Shown: positions 1 to 11,706, counted from the first letter of the stretch. The stretch is 64,000 nucleotides of DNA from Cryptomeria japonica (GCF_030272615.1 NC_081406.1:231312396-231376395), one strand, 5' to 3'. Notes: generated from the letters alone by a model not told the origin. Numbers and translations: made by a program.

Positions 1-952
1 GGTCTTATGATGGGTTTGCCCGGTCCCCTATGCACAATCCAACTTTGGGGTTTGTAATTCTTCTTTGTCGACCTTTGATGATTGAAAATTAATCCTTGAG
101 GCATGTATACAAGGAGATTCAATTCCCTCATTTAGGGGGGTGATACAGGAGCAAGATAAGGATAATAAGAAAAAATCAAGTAGAAGGTCTTCATCATCAA
201 GCATTCAAGCATTCAAGTCTTCTTCATTCATCCATTGGAGCAATATTTCAACATTCATTTGCAAATATGTGTGTGTTAGGGTTTTGTCATGTTACATGCC
301 ATTTCATGCAACACTTGTGATTACATTCAAGAAGCAAAGCAATCATCATCAACAAATTGCAGATCTACAAGGTATACATTTCCATTGTTTACATTCAAGA
401 ATTTGCAATTACTTTCTTTCAAGGTTGATTTCTCAATCGGGGTTTGAATGAGGCAAAACCCTATCCACAACCCCTTTTCCTTTCTTTTTTGTGTGTAGGT
501 TGTAGGTGTGCAACTGTAATTGCAGGTTTGGGCTTCATTTGCAGAGACGAAAGAACCCTTTTTGTTTCATGGATTTTGTAGAGGACCATGTACACTGTCG
601 CCATGGTCTTGATGACTTTTCTCCAAATTTGTAAAACAGATCCATATCAGTCTAATTAGCTCAGATCTGAAGTTACAATGCGATCCCAAATTGATAAATC
701 CTCATTTCACTTAATCTCTCTCTTTGTTCCACATAGTCAACAAGTCAAATTTCCCATTTACAAAAGAGGGCAAAACACACTTCAACCCTTGCAATCCACT
801 TGGAATTCACATCCTTGTCTCTCTTGGATATGGATTTAGTGGATTCAAGCCCCTCTCTTGAATGTAAAGTTCTCCCAAGTGAAAATCATCCTAGTGACTT
901 CCTTTCTGTCTCCTAGGTGGGGAGTCACTAGGGTTCAATTTTCCACTTTACA
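1..952 (+). repeat. 5' LTR of element A (partial)
   Basis: Base 1 aligns with base 4859 of the 3' LTR and the similarity runs to the terminal CA at 951-952. The TATA-like stretch at 102-113 is a diverged copy of the one in the 3' LTR. The two LTRs differ by many substitutions and small indels, for example extra bases near 640-675, so the insertion is not recent. Confidence 0.85.
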
Positions 953-970
953 TTTTGGTGAACCCGATGT
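953..970 (+). promoter_or_regulatory. Primer binding site of element A
   Basis: TTTTGGTGAACCCGATGT lies directly after the LTR end. Near-identical motifs lie after the LTRs of elements C, F and, on the minus strand, G. It is not the usual initiator-Met site, and I cannot name the tRNA with confidence. Confidence 0.7.
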
Positions 971-1644
971 ATTACACATTAATTCTGATTTCTCATTATT
1001 AGATCTGATTAATTGCAATTTGGATTTCAAATTTTCATTTCTAAGTTTGATCTATTTGTAAATTTTAGAGGTTAATTACATAAAAACACTAATTTCCATT
1101 TTGATAAAATTGAGCTTGTGAAGTGTTGCATTTTAATTGCTTGTTTCAGATCTAATTTCTATTTCAACATTGCAATTCAAATCTGTCTCTTTATTTTGAA
1201 AATTCAGTGGTTAAATCATATAACCCTAATTTTTAAGATTCTTCCTTTTTTGACCTTTGACTGCAAGTTTGACCAATCTAGACATCTCCAAATCAGTTGT
1301 TTTTTGGATTCTGCAATAATATCATAATACCTATCATCCCTGAAAAATTTTCAAAAAAATTTGGTCAGACGGTGTGCACTTTCACCACGGTCCTCGACTT
1401 TTTCCCCGAAATTTTAGGAGACAAAATTGACTGTGTTTTTTTGCTTAAATCCAGAAAATTGGTGTACATTATCAATTTTAACACTCTCTAAAGTAGAACA
1501 CAAATTAAAATGTCATAGTTTCAAATTCAAATTTCAAATTTGTAGTTCAAATTCCATTTTCCCTCCTTTATTAAATTTTCTATGCATGTATGGGGTGAAC
1601 ATTATTTTGGTTAACTGACATATGAGTTTCTTGTTTGATCATAA

Positions 1645-2499
1645 GTGCATATGGAGTTCTTATCTTATTTTGCTAATTCAATTTTGAATTACATTAAAGA
1701 TGTTCATAATTTTCCATTTCATGCATATGATGATAATTTAGTTCTCCCTTTCATTCATAGCTATGATTTACCCTCTCCCAAAATTGATCTCATTAATGAG
1801 GGTACATTGGTGCAAAAAGGGAATATGGACACTTCTTTCAAAGATCTCCCTCATAAAAATGAATCTTTGGAGAATTGTGTTCCTTCTTCTCCTAAAAAGT
1901 ACCTCCCTCATAAGGATTATTTGGTGCAAGGGGATGATATTATGGCTACTTATCCTAGTGATACCATACCTTCTTTTCATGATCTTCCCTCTAAAGATGA
2001 AGCATTCATTACATATGATAGTCCTTTTTCTAATGAGTGTCTTGAACATAAAGATAGCTTAGAACAATAGGATGATATCATTTCTCATCATAATGTTCTC
2101 TCTCCCAAAAATAAAGAGGCTAACAAAAATCAGATCAATTCCATTCATGTTCCTACAAAACCAAAAATTCTTCTTGATTATCATGTTGTGCATTACACAT
2201 ATACTAATGAGGTAGTTGATGAGAACATAAGTGAAGCATCATATGCTTTCTTAGTTCCTACAATCCTCTCTTCAATTCACTCAAAGACACCATCTTCTAA
2301 CAAAGAAGTTTCTAAAGAAGGACTCTTAGAGGATGATTGGGGGTCCTTATATTTCACTCCTACCTTTTCTAGAAAGTCTAAGATGCCTGAATTTCATATT
2401 CCAAATTTTTCTCTTAACACAAATCTTGAAATTGATTCGGGCATGCTAAAAATAACATCTGATGATGAATGGCATATTCATCATGATAATTTAAAATAA
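1645..2499 (+). pseudogene. Element A internal ORF, relic of a gag-pro-type polyprotein
   Basis: One frame runs from the ATG at 1645 to 2499, broken by a single TAG at 2068-2070. The product is acidic and rich in Ser, Pro, His and Asp, with repeated 'LPHK'-like segments in the N-terminal half. Near the C-terminus it has EDDWGSLYFTPTF, which matches EDDWGSLDFNPTF in the element C polyprotein, so the two share ancestry. The protease, G-patch and RT regions of C have no counterpart here. The role is unknown. It may be a leftover linker region of a polyprotein whose enzymatic parts were deleted. Confidence 0.6.
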
Positions 2500-2709
2500 C
2501 ATTCAAGTTTCTATTATGTTGCTCCTCGCTATGTGACATAGTTAGCCTACTTATTGGGGGATCCTTGTCATTTGTGGTGGTACAATTTCAGGTGCAATCA
2601 TACTTAGTGAGCAACATAATAGTCTATTTATTCTTGCCTCTATGCTTGGGGGTCAAGTATATTCCTTTTTTCTCTTTCGAAGGTTTCACTATTTTCTTTA
2701 TGGAGTACA

Positions 2710-3016
2710 TTATTCATAAACTTGATGTCCTTTCTTGCATGGAGTATCCCTTCATGCGAGCGCATGTCTGTTCCGTGAGTGGGATCTTCTCCTTGCTTGA
2801 AATGGTACGTCTATTATGAACAATCTCTCCTCATATAACTTTTGTGAATCTTCTTCTTTCTCTCTCTTTGAAAATTACCTCTTCTATTGTGTTATTCATA
2901 ACTTGATGTTCTTTCTTGAATGGAGTTATCCTTCATGCGAGTGCATGTCTGTTCCTTGGTTTGGATGTATTCCTTTCTTCAAACGGTACATCTCTTATGA
3001 GTAATCTCTCTCTTGA
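2710..3016 (+). repeat. Diverged tandem duplication, about 182-bp unit, in element A
   Basis: Two copies begin at 2710 and 2892 with the shared sequence TTATTCATA, followed by a 'CTTGATGT.CTTTCTTG' stretch. Each continues through 'CATGTCTGTTCC' and 'GGTAC.TCT.TTATGA'. No coding capacity is conserved. Confidence 0.65.
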
Positions 3017-3600
3017 AGTTGTGTAATTCTCTCTCTTTCTTTAAGGATCCACTCTTTCCTATGTTGTGGATGGTGTGAGTTTTATTAATTGATGTCATTC
3101 CTTGTGTGAAATTGTTGTTGTTCACTCAAGGGTTCTCTCTTATACAAGAGGTGTAAGTCCTTGACTACAATCTCTTTCACACTTGGTATGTACATCTATA
3201 ATAAATTCACCCATCCCTACTGGGATAAAAGTGAGTCATCCCTCATCAAGAATCTCTTTCACCTAGCAATAGGACAAAGGATCGAATTCTTGTTCTCTCC
3301 TTTGCTTTATTCTAGAAGATGTTATATTTGTCTAAGACAACTCCTCTTGGGGGTAGATGTCTTTTGAACAAATATCTCTTCTCCTGCAAGGATCACATTT
3401 ACACTTACAACAAGATATCTCTTTTCAACTATCTTATCCTTTCTTGAAGAGTATTCCCTCTCTTTCTTGGATTTATGATATTGTTGCATAACAAATATAT
3501 TCTTTGTGATGAAGGTAGGTATCCTTGTTCTACTTTCCTTAAGATATCAACATCAAACTATGTTGACATCTTAAGGGGGGGGCATCGACACTGCTCCTTT

Positions 3601-3945
3601 GTACTATACTTCTCTTGTGCATTGTACAGTGGGGCATTCTTGGAACTAGAGGGAAGCCTCTTAGAGAAAGATGTCGTCACTTTTCTCTTGTACAATGGCT
3701 TATTCTCGGAATCAGAGCACAAACTCTTAGAGAGAAATGACACTGCTTTTTCTTGGTACAGTGGGTCATTCTTGGAACTAGAGCACAAACTCTTAGAGCG
3801 AGATGTCATCACTTTTATTTTGTACAGTGGGTCATTCTTAGAACCAGAGCACAAACTCTTAGAGCAAGATGACACCACTTTTCTCTTATGCAAGGTGATT
3901 ATTCTCAGAACTAGAGCACAGACTCTTAGAGCGAGATACCATGCC
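3601..3945 (+). repeat. 66-bp tandem repeat, about five copies, in element A
   Basis: The anchor GTACAGTGGG or a variant occurs at 3624, 3690, 3756 and 3822, with a decayed copy at 3888, an exact 66-bp step. The unit contains 'GAACTAGAGCACAAACTC' and 'TTAGAGCGAGATG'. Because 66 is a multiple of three and the unit lacks stops, both strands stay open here. I treat those open frames as by-products of the repeat. Confidence 0.85.
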
Positions 3946-4011
3946 TTTCTTGACACTTGTACTATACATTCCTTAATAGGTTGTAGCATACTCGGGCATA
4001 GACTCCTATGA

Positions 4012-4645
4012 GGCACTTCAAACCTCACTTGCACACACATGCACTTGAGGTTGAGTGGAACTAATGGTGTTACCACTCTCTTCCCTTACATGGATCACCC
4101 AGACAGGCTCTAGGGGCTAGATTTCCATGTCCTTATCTCCATGGATCACCTACTTTTAGGGGTGAGATGTCCATGGTTTCTCTCTTGTTCGCCTTTCTTC
4201 TCATGGATCACTAAAGCGTGTATTCATGTCCTCTCTCTCCTTCCTCTCATGAACACATAGTTATGCTATTGATGGTTCATGGATGATGTCAACTTTGCTC
4301 TTTTATGTGATCGCTTGTGTGAAGGCATTGGTCTTTGTGTCTTGATTAGTTGTTGAGACATCTGAGTATTGAGGTATCTTTGGCTTGTTGGTTTGTCATC
4401 TTGTGTCTATCGTGTGTCTTTTGCACTTTGTTTTTTCTTGTGCGTCTTGTTCCTTTTTATTTTGTGTGCTCTTGCATATGTTTGAGTGAGTTAAGATCCT
4501 AGGATTGGGGGCTTCTGTTCCTTAAGATTAGTGACATCTTATACTCCTTGTGGTATTGCTTCGCATCTCTCATCTTCATCTCTATTTATTATACTTTATC
4601 GATAATATTGGCGTAATCTGTACTCCCACTAAAGTGGGGGCTAAA
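4012..4645 (+). other. Non-coding 3' end of element A with polypurine tract
   Basis: No credible ORF. 4060-4260 carries loose copies of 'CATGGATCAC' and 'TCCATG'. The last bases, AAAGTGGGGGCTAAA at 4631-4645, form the purine-rich tract just before the 3' LTR. The same tract precedes the 3' LTR of element B. Confidence 0.6.
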
Positions 4646-5786
4646 TGTAGTGTCATAAAATTGTGCCTCTTGCAATTTTAACCACATTCAAAATCCTCAC
4701 TTTGGTGATGACACTCTGCTTTATAACCAAGACCTCTTTCTGCATTTTCACCCCTTGACCCCTTCCCGTTTGAGCCTCGAGATAGCCTCAGGACCCTGTC
4801 TGGGCCCCAAAATAGGGCAGGCAAGGGGCATGGAACCCCTGTCCCCACCTCTCAGGGTGGTCCTATGAAGGGTCTGCTTAGTCCCCTATGCACAATCTGA
4901 CTTCGAGGTTTGCAATTCTTCTTTGTCGGCCTTCAGTGATTGAAAATTAATTCTTGAGGCATGTATAAAAGGATATTGAATTCCCTCATTTAGGGGGGCG
5001 ATATAGGAGCAAGATAAGGATAATAAGCGAAATTCAAGTAGGTCTTCATCATCAAGCATTTGAGCATTCAATTCTTCTTCATTCATCCATTGGAGCAATA
5101 TTACAACATTCATTTGCAAGTATGTGTGTATGTGTTAGGGTTTTTTCATGTTACATGCCATTTGATGCAACACTTGTGATTACATTCAAGAAGCAAAGCA
5201 AACATCATCGACAAATTGTAGATCTACAAGGTATAAATTTCCATTGTTTACATTCAAGCATTTGCAATTACTTTCTTTCAAGGTTGATTCCTCAACTGGG
5301 GTTTGACTGAGGCAAACCCCTATACACAACCCCATTTCCTCTCTTTTCTATGTGTAGGTTGCAGGTGTGCACCTGTAATTGCAGGTTTGCGCTTCATTTG
5401 CAGAGATGGAAGAACCCTTTTCATTTCATGGATTTTATGGAGGACCATGTACACTGTTGCCACGGTCTTGATGACTTTTCTCCAAATTTGCAGGACAGAT
5501 CCAAAGTTACAATGCGATCCCAAACTGATAGCTCCTCATTTCAGTTAATCTCTCTCTTTGTTCCACATAGTCAACAAGTTAACTTTCCCATTTACAAAAG
5601 AGGGCAAAACACACTTCAACCCTTGCAATCCACTTGGAATTCTCATCCTTGTCTCTCTTGGATTTGGATCTGGTGGATTAGAGACTCTCTTTTGAATGTA
5701 AAGTTCTCCCAAGTGAAAATAATCCTAGTGACTTCATTTCTCTCTACTAGGTGGGGAGTCACTAGGGTTCAATTTTCTGCTTTATA
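4646..5786 (+). repeat. 3' LTR of element A
   Basis: Begins TGTAGTGTCATAAAATTG after the purine tract. It ends at TTTATA where the 5' LTR ends TTTACA, so the terminal CA has mutated. Length 1141 bp. A GC-rich block at about 4740-4860 is set in AT-rich surroundings, and a TATA-like box lies about 100 bases after it. The 213 bases at the start have no partner in this window. Confidence 0.85.
4962..4975 (+). promoter_or_regulatory. TATA-like box in LTR A
   Basis: TGTATAAAAGGATA in mid-LTR, the usual place for the U3 promoter. The 5' LTR has the weaker ATGTATACAAGG. Confidence 0.45.
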
Positions 5787-5934
5787 GTATATATGACATA
5801 TATGCTTGTTATAGAAGATAGGGTATTCAACTTGCATGAGTTATTAAAAAATCTATTGCTAGAGAACATCAAGATGAAAAAAAAACAAGGTTACCCCTTT
5901 CGATTTGGATCAAGGTTACCCCTTGTGTTGGGAT

Positions 5935-6628
5935 ATGTATTTTCTAGGATCCATTCTGGCTAAGGAGAATGTGATATGGGAATCTGGAGTCCCGGTTGCT
6001 AAGCAAATCTTTTGATATCTTAATGGATTGGATAAGAGAGAAGATTCATGCAATGCTTATTTCAAATCATTTTTGGATGCGTGGAGTATTAGTTCAGTAC
6101 CCCTACTACCAGTTCAGCTAAGGAATGTTTCTCCTCTGGAAAGAGAAAAAGGAAAGAGATAGTGTCTACTGTTAGTTTGGAATTTAAGAAGTGAAAGAAG
6201 GACCAGAAAGAAAAAGACATTGTTGCGATTGAAGATTTGGAATCCCCTACGGCTAAGGAAGAAGTGGTTGTTACAGAGCAAAAACTAAAATTATATAAAT
6301 CTGATGATAATGAGTCTAATTCACTAGAAATTATTTGTAGAAGAAGGATTATGTCAGTATTTTATGGAAAGCCGAGGAGATTGTTGAAGGAAAATTGGAA
6401 CATTTCTCAGCATTGCTTAGTGATGCTTTTGAGTATGAGAAATTTTTTTCTTCTCCAGATAATTTTTCTCATGTTGTTGATGTATTGGTGGAGTCCATAA
6501 GTTTATTTGTTAGCATTAAATTGGTTGTACATTCTTGTAATTTTCTTCTTTTGAAATTGAAGGAGAAGTATAAGCAAATAGTTCAGAAGAAGAGTAGTTT
6601 GGGAACTTTTTTTTCTTTACGTTGCTAA
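5935..6628 (+). pseudogene. Relic accessory ORF at the 3' end of element J
   Basis: The coding signal moves between frames, so at least one frameshift is present. A Lys/Arg-rich stretch (SGKRKRKEIV) near 6140 is followed by an acidic Lys/Glu-rich part. A predicted helical segment then ends at the stop at 6626-6628. Purine-rich spacer and a Copia-style polypurine tract plus LTR start follow. The layout (basic stretch, helical tail, then the purine tract) resembles the second ORF of element H. I do not recognise the protein and no pol domain is visible. 5787-5934 between element A and this relic holds nothing I can name. Confidence 0.4.
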
Positions 6629-6794
6629 TCATTGAAGGCACCCTTTGTCATTGTTGTGAAAGGGGGAGAGAAATAGAGTATGGGAGAGATATAGAGAAAG
6701 GTAAATTAACAGAGGTATCAATCATATGAGTAAGGGGGAGTTTCATGCATTATTATTTTTGAGATGTTTTGCCATCAATGACAAAGGGGGAGAT

Positions 6795-7396
6795 TGTTAA
6801 TCTTATGTGATTATTGTCATTGTTTTCATTGATGTCAAACCTGGTTACTTAGTTGGACTGGATGAGGTTTGTTGAGCAATAGTGTAAGATATGTGTGTAT
6901 GTGATATGTTGTAGTGAAGTATATATGATCTACTGGAGTCATTTCTGGAAGATTCTCTTCTATGGAATCGTGTGTTTTTCTTATCATGGTTTTTATTCAG
7001 TTCTGGTATCAACTATCAGTTATATCAATCGTAACAGTTATATAAGATGTATATGTTGTATTTCTATCTAAATGATTATATTACATGGTTTTATATTCTA
7101 AAATTTGTGGCATCTGTATCTTGAAGTTTGGGAGTTGTTATGCTTGGAATTTGTGCTTATGGGTCCGAAGTCTATGGGTCCGGTATACCCCTATTTTGTT
7201 CAGGTAATCAAGCTGTACATTTTGATAAGCAAAGTGTGTAAAGGATCAAGTGAAGGCTGAATTTTTTATCATGTTTTTTAGTCGAGGCTTTATTGGATAA
7301 TGTGTTGATTTAAGCATTGTGTTATTGTGTAAATAATTTGTGCTTGGCCATCATAGTATTTTGGTGTATGTGCTTATCAGTATATATACATAGAAG

Positions 7397-7452
<56 letters not shown>

Positions 7453-8033
7453 TATTAGACATGAGAAGCAGTATGTGTAACACCAAAGTATATGTGGGTG
7501 TTGTATGATAGAGTAAGAAGTGTGCGAGTGATAGAGTTGTGGACAATAGAGTAGTCATAGTGAGAGGAGTATATAGTGGGCAAGTGAAGGTATGTGAAGA
7601 AGAGTCCGAGTGTAAACAGTGTTTCAGTAATCCTTTGTTAGATCTATTGCAAGTAGTTGGTTCGATAGAGTAGTGTAGTAATCCCTTACTGGAGTTTCTA
7701 TAGGTGATTGTAGATAGTGGTATAGTGATCCCTTACCAGATCAGCTATGGGTTCTATGAGTTGTTATCTGAGATTAACTTGGAATTGAATTCATGCATAA
7801 GGAGATACAATTTTCCCAATTGACTTACTTTCTATTGTAGTGAGCATTCTAACAGTGAGCCACTTTTGTATTTGGTAGTGAGCCATTTGACAGTGAACCA
7901 CGCTTTTTATAAACACCATATAACTAGTTATATTATCTTGAGAGACAACCCTCTCCGTGGTTTTTCCCATTTGGGTTTTCCACATATAAAATCCGGTGTT
8001 TAATTTTTGGTTGTGTTATTTGTTTATTCTACA
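6795..8033 (+). repeat. LTR of Copia-like element J (right end uncertain)
   Basis: CAATGACAAAGGGGGAGAT immediately precedes TGTTAATCTTATG at 6795. This purine tract closely matches the one next to the 3' LTR of element H. A TG start after the tract marks the 3' LTR of a plus-strand element. The interior contains the GT microsatellite and, near 7950-8000, a 'CTCCGTGG.TTTTTCCC' stretch of the kind seen in plant Copia LTRs. The terminal CA is probably at 8032-8033, but there is no second LTR to confirm it. Confidence 0.55.
7398..7451 (+). repeat. (TG)n microsatellite
   Basis: Uninterrupted TG dinucleotides for 54 bases inside LTR J. The open frames encoding CV or TH repeats here are artefacts of it. 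Confidence 0.97.
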
Positions 8034-8074
8034 TTTTCCATTTCATGTTGACGAGAATAATTGATAAGATTAAT

Positions 8075-8437
8075 ATATTAGTAAATTTTTTGAAAGTGCG
8101 GGAATACTGATTCACCTACCCCTCTTAATATTGCGGTCCATTCAACCAATTCAATAGGATTAACATTTTGTATAAAAGTAGTCATGATAGAAGATGTAAA
8201 TGTAGGCACACTAGGCAAGGATGTAGGCATAGGAATATAATGATTGACTTGACTAGTTGTTTGATTGTAACCAAGGACTTCGGTGCAACTTTTGATAGGC
8301 ATGATATTAGTGCCAACAATATGAGCAAGGCCACACAACAAATCAACACCAACTTCATCACTTTGTACCATTCTTTTTAATCCTTCAATCAATGAGATTG
8401 GCTCACTTTCCGGGTATTGTTTTTTATTACGGGAAAA
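8075..8437 (-). pseudogene. Unknown ORF fragment, minus strand
   Basis: An open frame of about 120 codons on the minus strand, with the internal ATG at 8392 and the frame staying open upstream to about 8437. The product includes LIEGLKRMVQSDEVGVDLL and a C-terminal part rich in Pro and Thr. I recognise no family. It lies 3' of the N pseudogene on the same strand, separated by a T-rich stretch (8440-8640) that looks like a 3' UTR with an AATAAA-like GTAATAAAAAAC. It could be an unrelated element fragment. Confidence 0.3.
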
Positions 8438-8639
8438 ACAAGTTTTGAAGGGATCCGAAACCCTTTACTACAAATTACAAAAGATAGATCAAATAGAGTC
8501 CAGTCATAACAAAATTACAGCAAAAACAACCAAACAAGACTGAGAGACAAAAAAAGACAAATAAAAGACTGCTTAGCCCACAAAAACAACAAAAGGCCAA
8601 CAAAATTACAACACAAAACCAACAACAGAAAAATATTAA

Positions 8640-8789
8640 CCCAGATTTTTAAGGTTCTCCTCAACATCAACACTAAGCTAGTGCATCTTCTTGGCAACAT
8701 TCTTCAAGTCTAGAATGTCCCGAGGTATCTCAATGGCCTTCTTCTTCATACTGGCATGGGTGCTCTTTCCTGGAGGACCCAAATCATTA
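8640..8789 (-). pseudogene. Accessory pseudogene N, C-terminal segment
   Basis: The minus-strand frame encodes GANDLGPPGKSTHASMKKKA and continues with 'LKNVAKKMH' and 'VEENLKNLG' before a stop. Removing element B and one copy of its 5-bp target duplication joins this in frame to the segment at 12901-13332, giving 'DKEMVVGA' followed by 'NDLGPPG'. This segment would be the helical, basic tail of the protein. Confidence 0.5.
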
Positions 8790-8794
8790 GCACC

Positions 8795-9110
8795 TGTAAC
8801 GTCCTAAAATTGTGACACTTGCAATTTCGATTGCATTTGGGTCTTCACGATGGCGACACAACACTGACCCTGAATGGAGACCCCGAAACTTGTCCATGAC
8901 ACCAAAAACTGCATTTTTCAGCACCCTGGCCTGATTCCTCCTTGCACCCCGCTATCCCTGGAGGTGGGACCATGGCACCCAGTGCCTTGGTCCTTCAGGA
9001 CTAGGGTGCCCAGTGCCCTGGTCCCCCAGGACCATGGCGCCCAGTGCCCTGGTCCCCCAGGACCATGGCGCCCAGTGCCCTGGTCCCCCAGGACCATGGT
9101 GCCCAGTGCC
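8795..9110 (+). repeat. Truncated 5' LTR of element B
   Basis: Matches the 3' LTR start (11707 onward) nearly base for base up to the 'CCATGG.GCCCAG.GCC' block. It then runs into a minisatellite and stops. About 1.0 kb of the 1.19-kb LTR is missing. Confidence 0.85.
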
Positions 9111-9112
9111 TC
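8980..9112 (+). repeat. 31-bp GC-rich minisatellite at the deletion edge of LTR B
   Basis: About four copies of a 31-bp unit containing GGACCATGGCGCCCAGTGCC, the first ones diverged and the last three almost identical. The 3' LTR has a single copy near 11880-11910. The array keeps an open frame that joins the gag ORF by chance, so the ATG at 9013 is not a natural gag start. Confidence 0.9.
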
Positions 9113-10968
9113 CTATTTCTAAGTTTTTCAAGAAAAAAAGAAAGTTTACTCCTTTGGATGAATCATTTCATAGTATTATGAACAAGTTATTGGAACAAAA
9201 TGTGCTTACTCTTCCTCCTATAAGGAAAATTGATCCTACAAAGATTAATTCACCCTATTTTGATAACAAATCTTTTTGTCAATTTCATCGTCAACCTGGG
9301 CATGATACTGAAAAATGTTTTGCTTTAAAGGGTAAAATTCAAGATTTGATTGATAATAATACTATCTCTGTTTCTGGAGTGAATGATAAAGGCAACACAT
9401 CTGTAGCTCCTCCTAACCAAAATCTTCAGATTTTCATTGATCCATTACCTTCTCATACCTCTAATGTGATTGAGACTAATGATTCCTCTTTCTCATCTGA
9501 TGGTCTTGTGTCTTTGACTCCGAATGTGATTAACTTTGTAGAGAAGCAAGAAAACCCTAAAGAACCTTCTATCACATTTGATTCTAGTGAAACTATTAGG
9601 GCACCTGATGGTCCTTTATATATAGTTGCAAAAGTCAAGAATACACCTTGCCGTGGAGTGCTTATTGATCCTTCGTGCATGGTTAATGTTATTACTGAAG
9701 AATTTCTTTTTACTTTGCAATTGAATCAAGTGATCTATGACAAAACAGATGTGATTGTGAAATTATTTGATGCATTTTCTTCTCCTGCAATTGGTTCTAT
9801 TACATTACCTATTGAGGTCCATAACAAATCCCTTGGTGTAAACTTTGCTATTATTCCTTCATCCGAAGAATTTTGTGTGAAGCTAGGCTATCCTTGGCTA
9901 TCTTCCATGAAAGCTATTGCTTCTCCTATTCATAAATGTTTGAAATTTCCCCATAATGGTGAAGTTGTTACTGTCAATCATAGTCTCTTTAAACCAGTTG
10001 AAAGAACTTCTAGCGTTCCTATTGATTATTTTTGGCCTAAACAATTCCAATCTCTTCCTCCGCGAAGTGATCATCTTTTCAAATCTTATCAAAAGTGGAA
10101 AACAGATATGATCTTATCTCTAAGTGAACCTAGAACACCCAAACTTGATATTACTATCATTCTTGAGAAGGAAGTTCTTCCTTTGAAAGATAAAACTAAT
10201 GTCTTTCCTCAAGAAGATTCCCAACCCATTCCTATGGATGTGACTATGTCTATGTCTAATAAACTTCCTAAAAGTAGACCTATACCTCCTCGTCATGATG
10301 GACTTGGTCTTCTTCCTAAACCAAATATTCCTCCTTTATATGGAGCAGTTCGTCCTCCTTCCTTTTATAAAGAGAAGAGACCTTCCTCTTCTCCTATTAT
10401 CCAGCCTAAGAGACCACAACCTAAACACCCAAGGGATAAGGATGAGAACATTCCTCCTCCTCAATTTTCTCCACTTCCTACTAAGACTAGACGAAATCAT
10501 TCTACACGTGAACGCTGATGAAAGCATCGTCTTAGAGCTCAAGCAGCTGCTTCTCAAACTTTACAATCTCCAAAAACACCTTCAACAAGCATTATTCCAT
10601 TTTCTCCAAAATCTCCTAAACATAAGATGCATGATGGTCTTGATCTTGTGCGAGTTAGAGATCCTATTTTTATAAATCTTGATGATGATATAGATGAAAA
10701 CGTTATTCATGATGAAAATGTTACTTCTCTTGCTTCTGATAGTGAACATGAATATGTTGATGTTGATAACCATTTATCTAACGAATTTTCTAAAGCACTT
10801 ATCCTAGCTCCTAGACAAGAACAACGTGGCTTGGAACATGAACATAGCCCTTGTTTGGATCTCTTGATAGCTCCATCTGCTGTGTTGGATGTTCCTCCTC
10901 TAGCATGTTCCCTGCCTTCCCGAAACATTGATCAGCAAGATCGGGGGGTAGATGACGTGCTAGACTAG
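9113..10968 (+). pseudogene. Element B gag C-terminus plus aspartic protease, broken
   Basis: One frame covers about 620 codons, interrupted only by two adjacent TGA codons after 10514. Near 9280 it encodes a retroviral-type zinc knuckle, CQFHRQPGHDTEKC, typical of plant Ty3/gypsy Gag. The protease-like fold follows: CRGVLIDPSCMVNVI near 9650 at the active-site position, then LGYPWLSSMKAI near 9890, the usual end of that domain. The catalytic D-(S/T)-G is D-P-S here, so the enzyme was probably dead. The remainder is Pro/Ser-rich linker and then an acidic tail. The N-terminal capsid part of Gag is missing through the upstream deletion. The true family start lies outside the retained sequence. 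Confidence 0.75.
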
Positions 10969-11706
10969 TTCATTAGCAGAGCAGATTCTCTCCTCCTCTC
11001 TTGTGTTACTTCTTCTATGTGTTATTCTCATTCTTCTATTTGTTGTCCTTAGTGTTGTCTACTTGAGGACGATGCAAAGCATTGAGATCTCTTTTGGTCT
11101 CTCTCATGTTGACTCAAAAGACACATGTGTTCCCTTCTTCTAGGTGACCTTCCTTGATTGGGGAATGAAGAAAAATTATGCATACATACATATGATATAC
11201 ATGAATTATCATACAGCATACTGACCTTGAGGAAAGGGAAGTCACCTCATGCTTTGTGTTTTGTGTCTATTATCCTTGGGTTTATCTCACACTTGGGGGC
11301 TAAATCTTTGTGATAACGTGCTCCTTTCTCATTTCTTATGTGTATCACTACCTTAAAGCAATCACCCCTGTTGAGGCGTGTGCGATCGCTTTAACGTAGG
11401 GGGGCATACATCCTGTCTATCCCTTCAGGATACTTGAAAATTTCTTGGCGAACTTAGCTTTGCCTTGAAAATTTTTGGTATTTCTCTTGCATGACTCATA
11501 GTGAGGGAACCTTACTACTGACAGTCATGGTTCTCCCTCATGATCTTCCCTTTTACTTTGTCAATTGAAGTCGTAAGATCCTTAGTCCACTGGGGGCTTG
11601 GTGTGTCTTGCCTCCTTGATGTGGTGAAAGTCTTTCAATGTTGTTTCCTTGTACTTTACCAGAAGTATGAGCGTATGCTTATACTCCAGCTAAAGTGGGG
11701 GCTAAA
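10969..11706 (+). other. Non-coding 3' region and polypurine tract of element B
   Basis: No coding signal. The stretch ends with CTAAAGTGGGGGCTAAA, the same tract as in element A, just before the 3' LTR. Notable pieces are 'CTACTTGAGGACGATGC' near 11060 and a second purine run at 11400-11405. Confidence 0.55.

Larger units (their letters stand above)
1..5786 (+). mobile_element. LTR retrotransposon A, non-autonomous, left end outside window
   Basis: Two direct repeats (1-952 and 4646-5786) flank an internal region. A primer-site motif follows the left repeat and a purine tract precedes the right one, which is the layout of an LTR retrotransposon on the plus strand. The left LTR lacks about 213 bases because the window begins inside it. 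The internal region holds one broken ORF of about 285 codons related to the polyprotein of element C. No reverse transcriptase, RNase H or integrase is visible, so the element would have depended on enzymes from a relative. A target-site duplication cannot be tested because the left end is missing. Confidence 0.85.

Noticed and set aside
3475-4076. Open frames of 178 (plus) and 172 (minus) codons as genes
   Set aside because: Both cover the 66-bp tandem repeat, whose length is a multiple of three, so both strands stay open without coding. No motif and no homologous ORF elsewhere in the window.
7317-7558. ORFs with CV or TH dipeptide repeats
   Set aside because: They translate the TG microsatellite and have no other support.
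9013-9112. ATG at 9013 as start of the element B gag-pro protein
   Set aside because: The first 33 codons are the GC-rich LTR minisatellite fused to gag by a deletion. The same sequence is non-coding LTR in the 3' copy.
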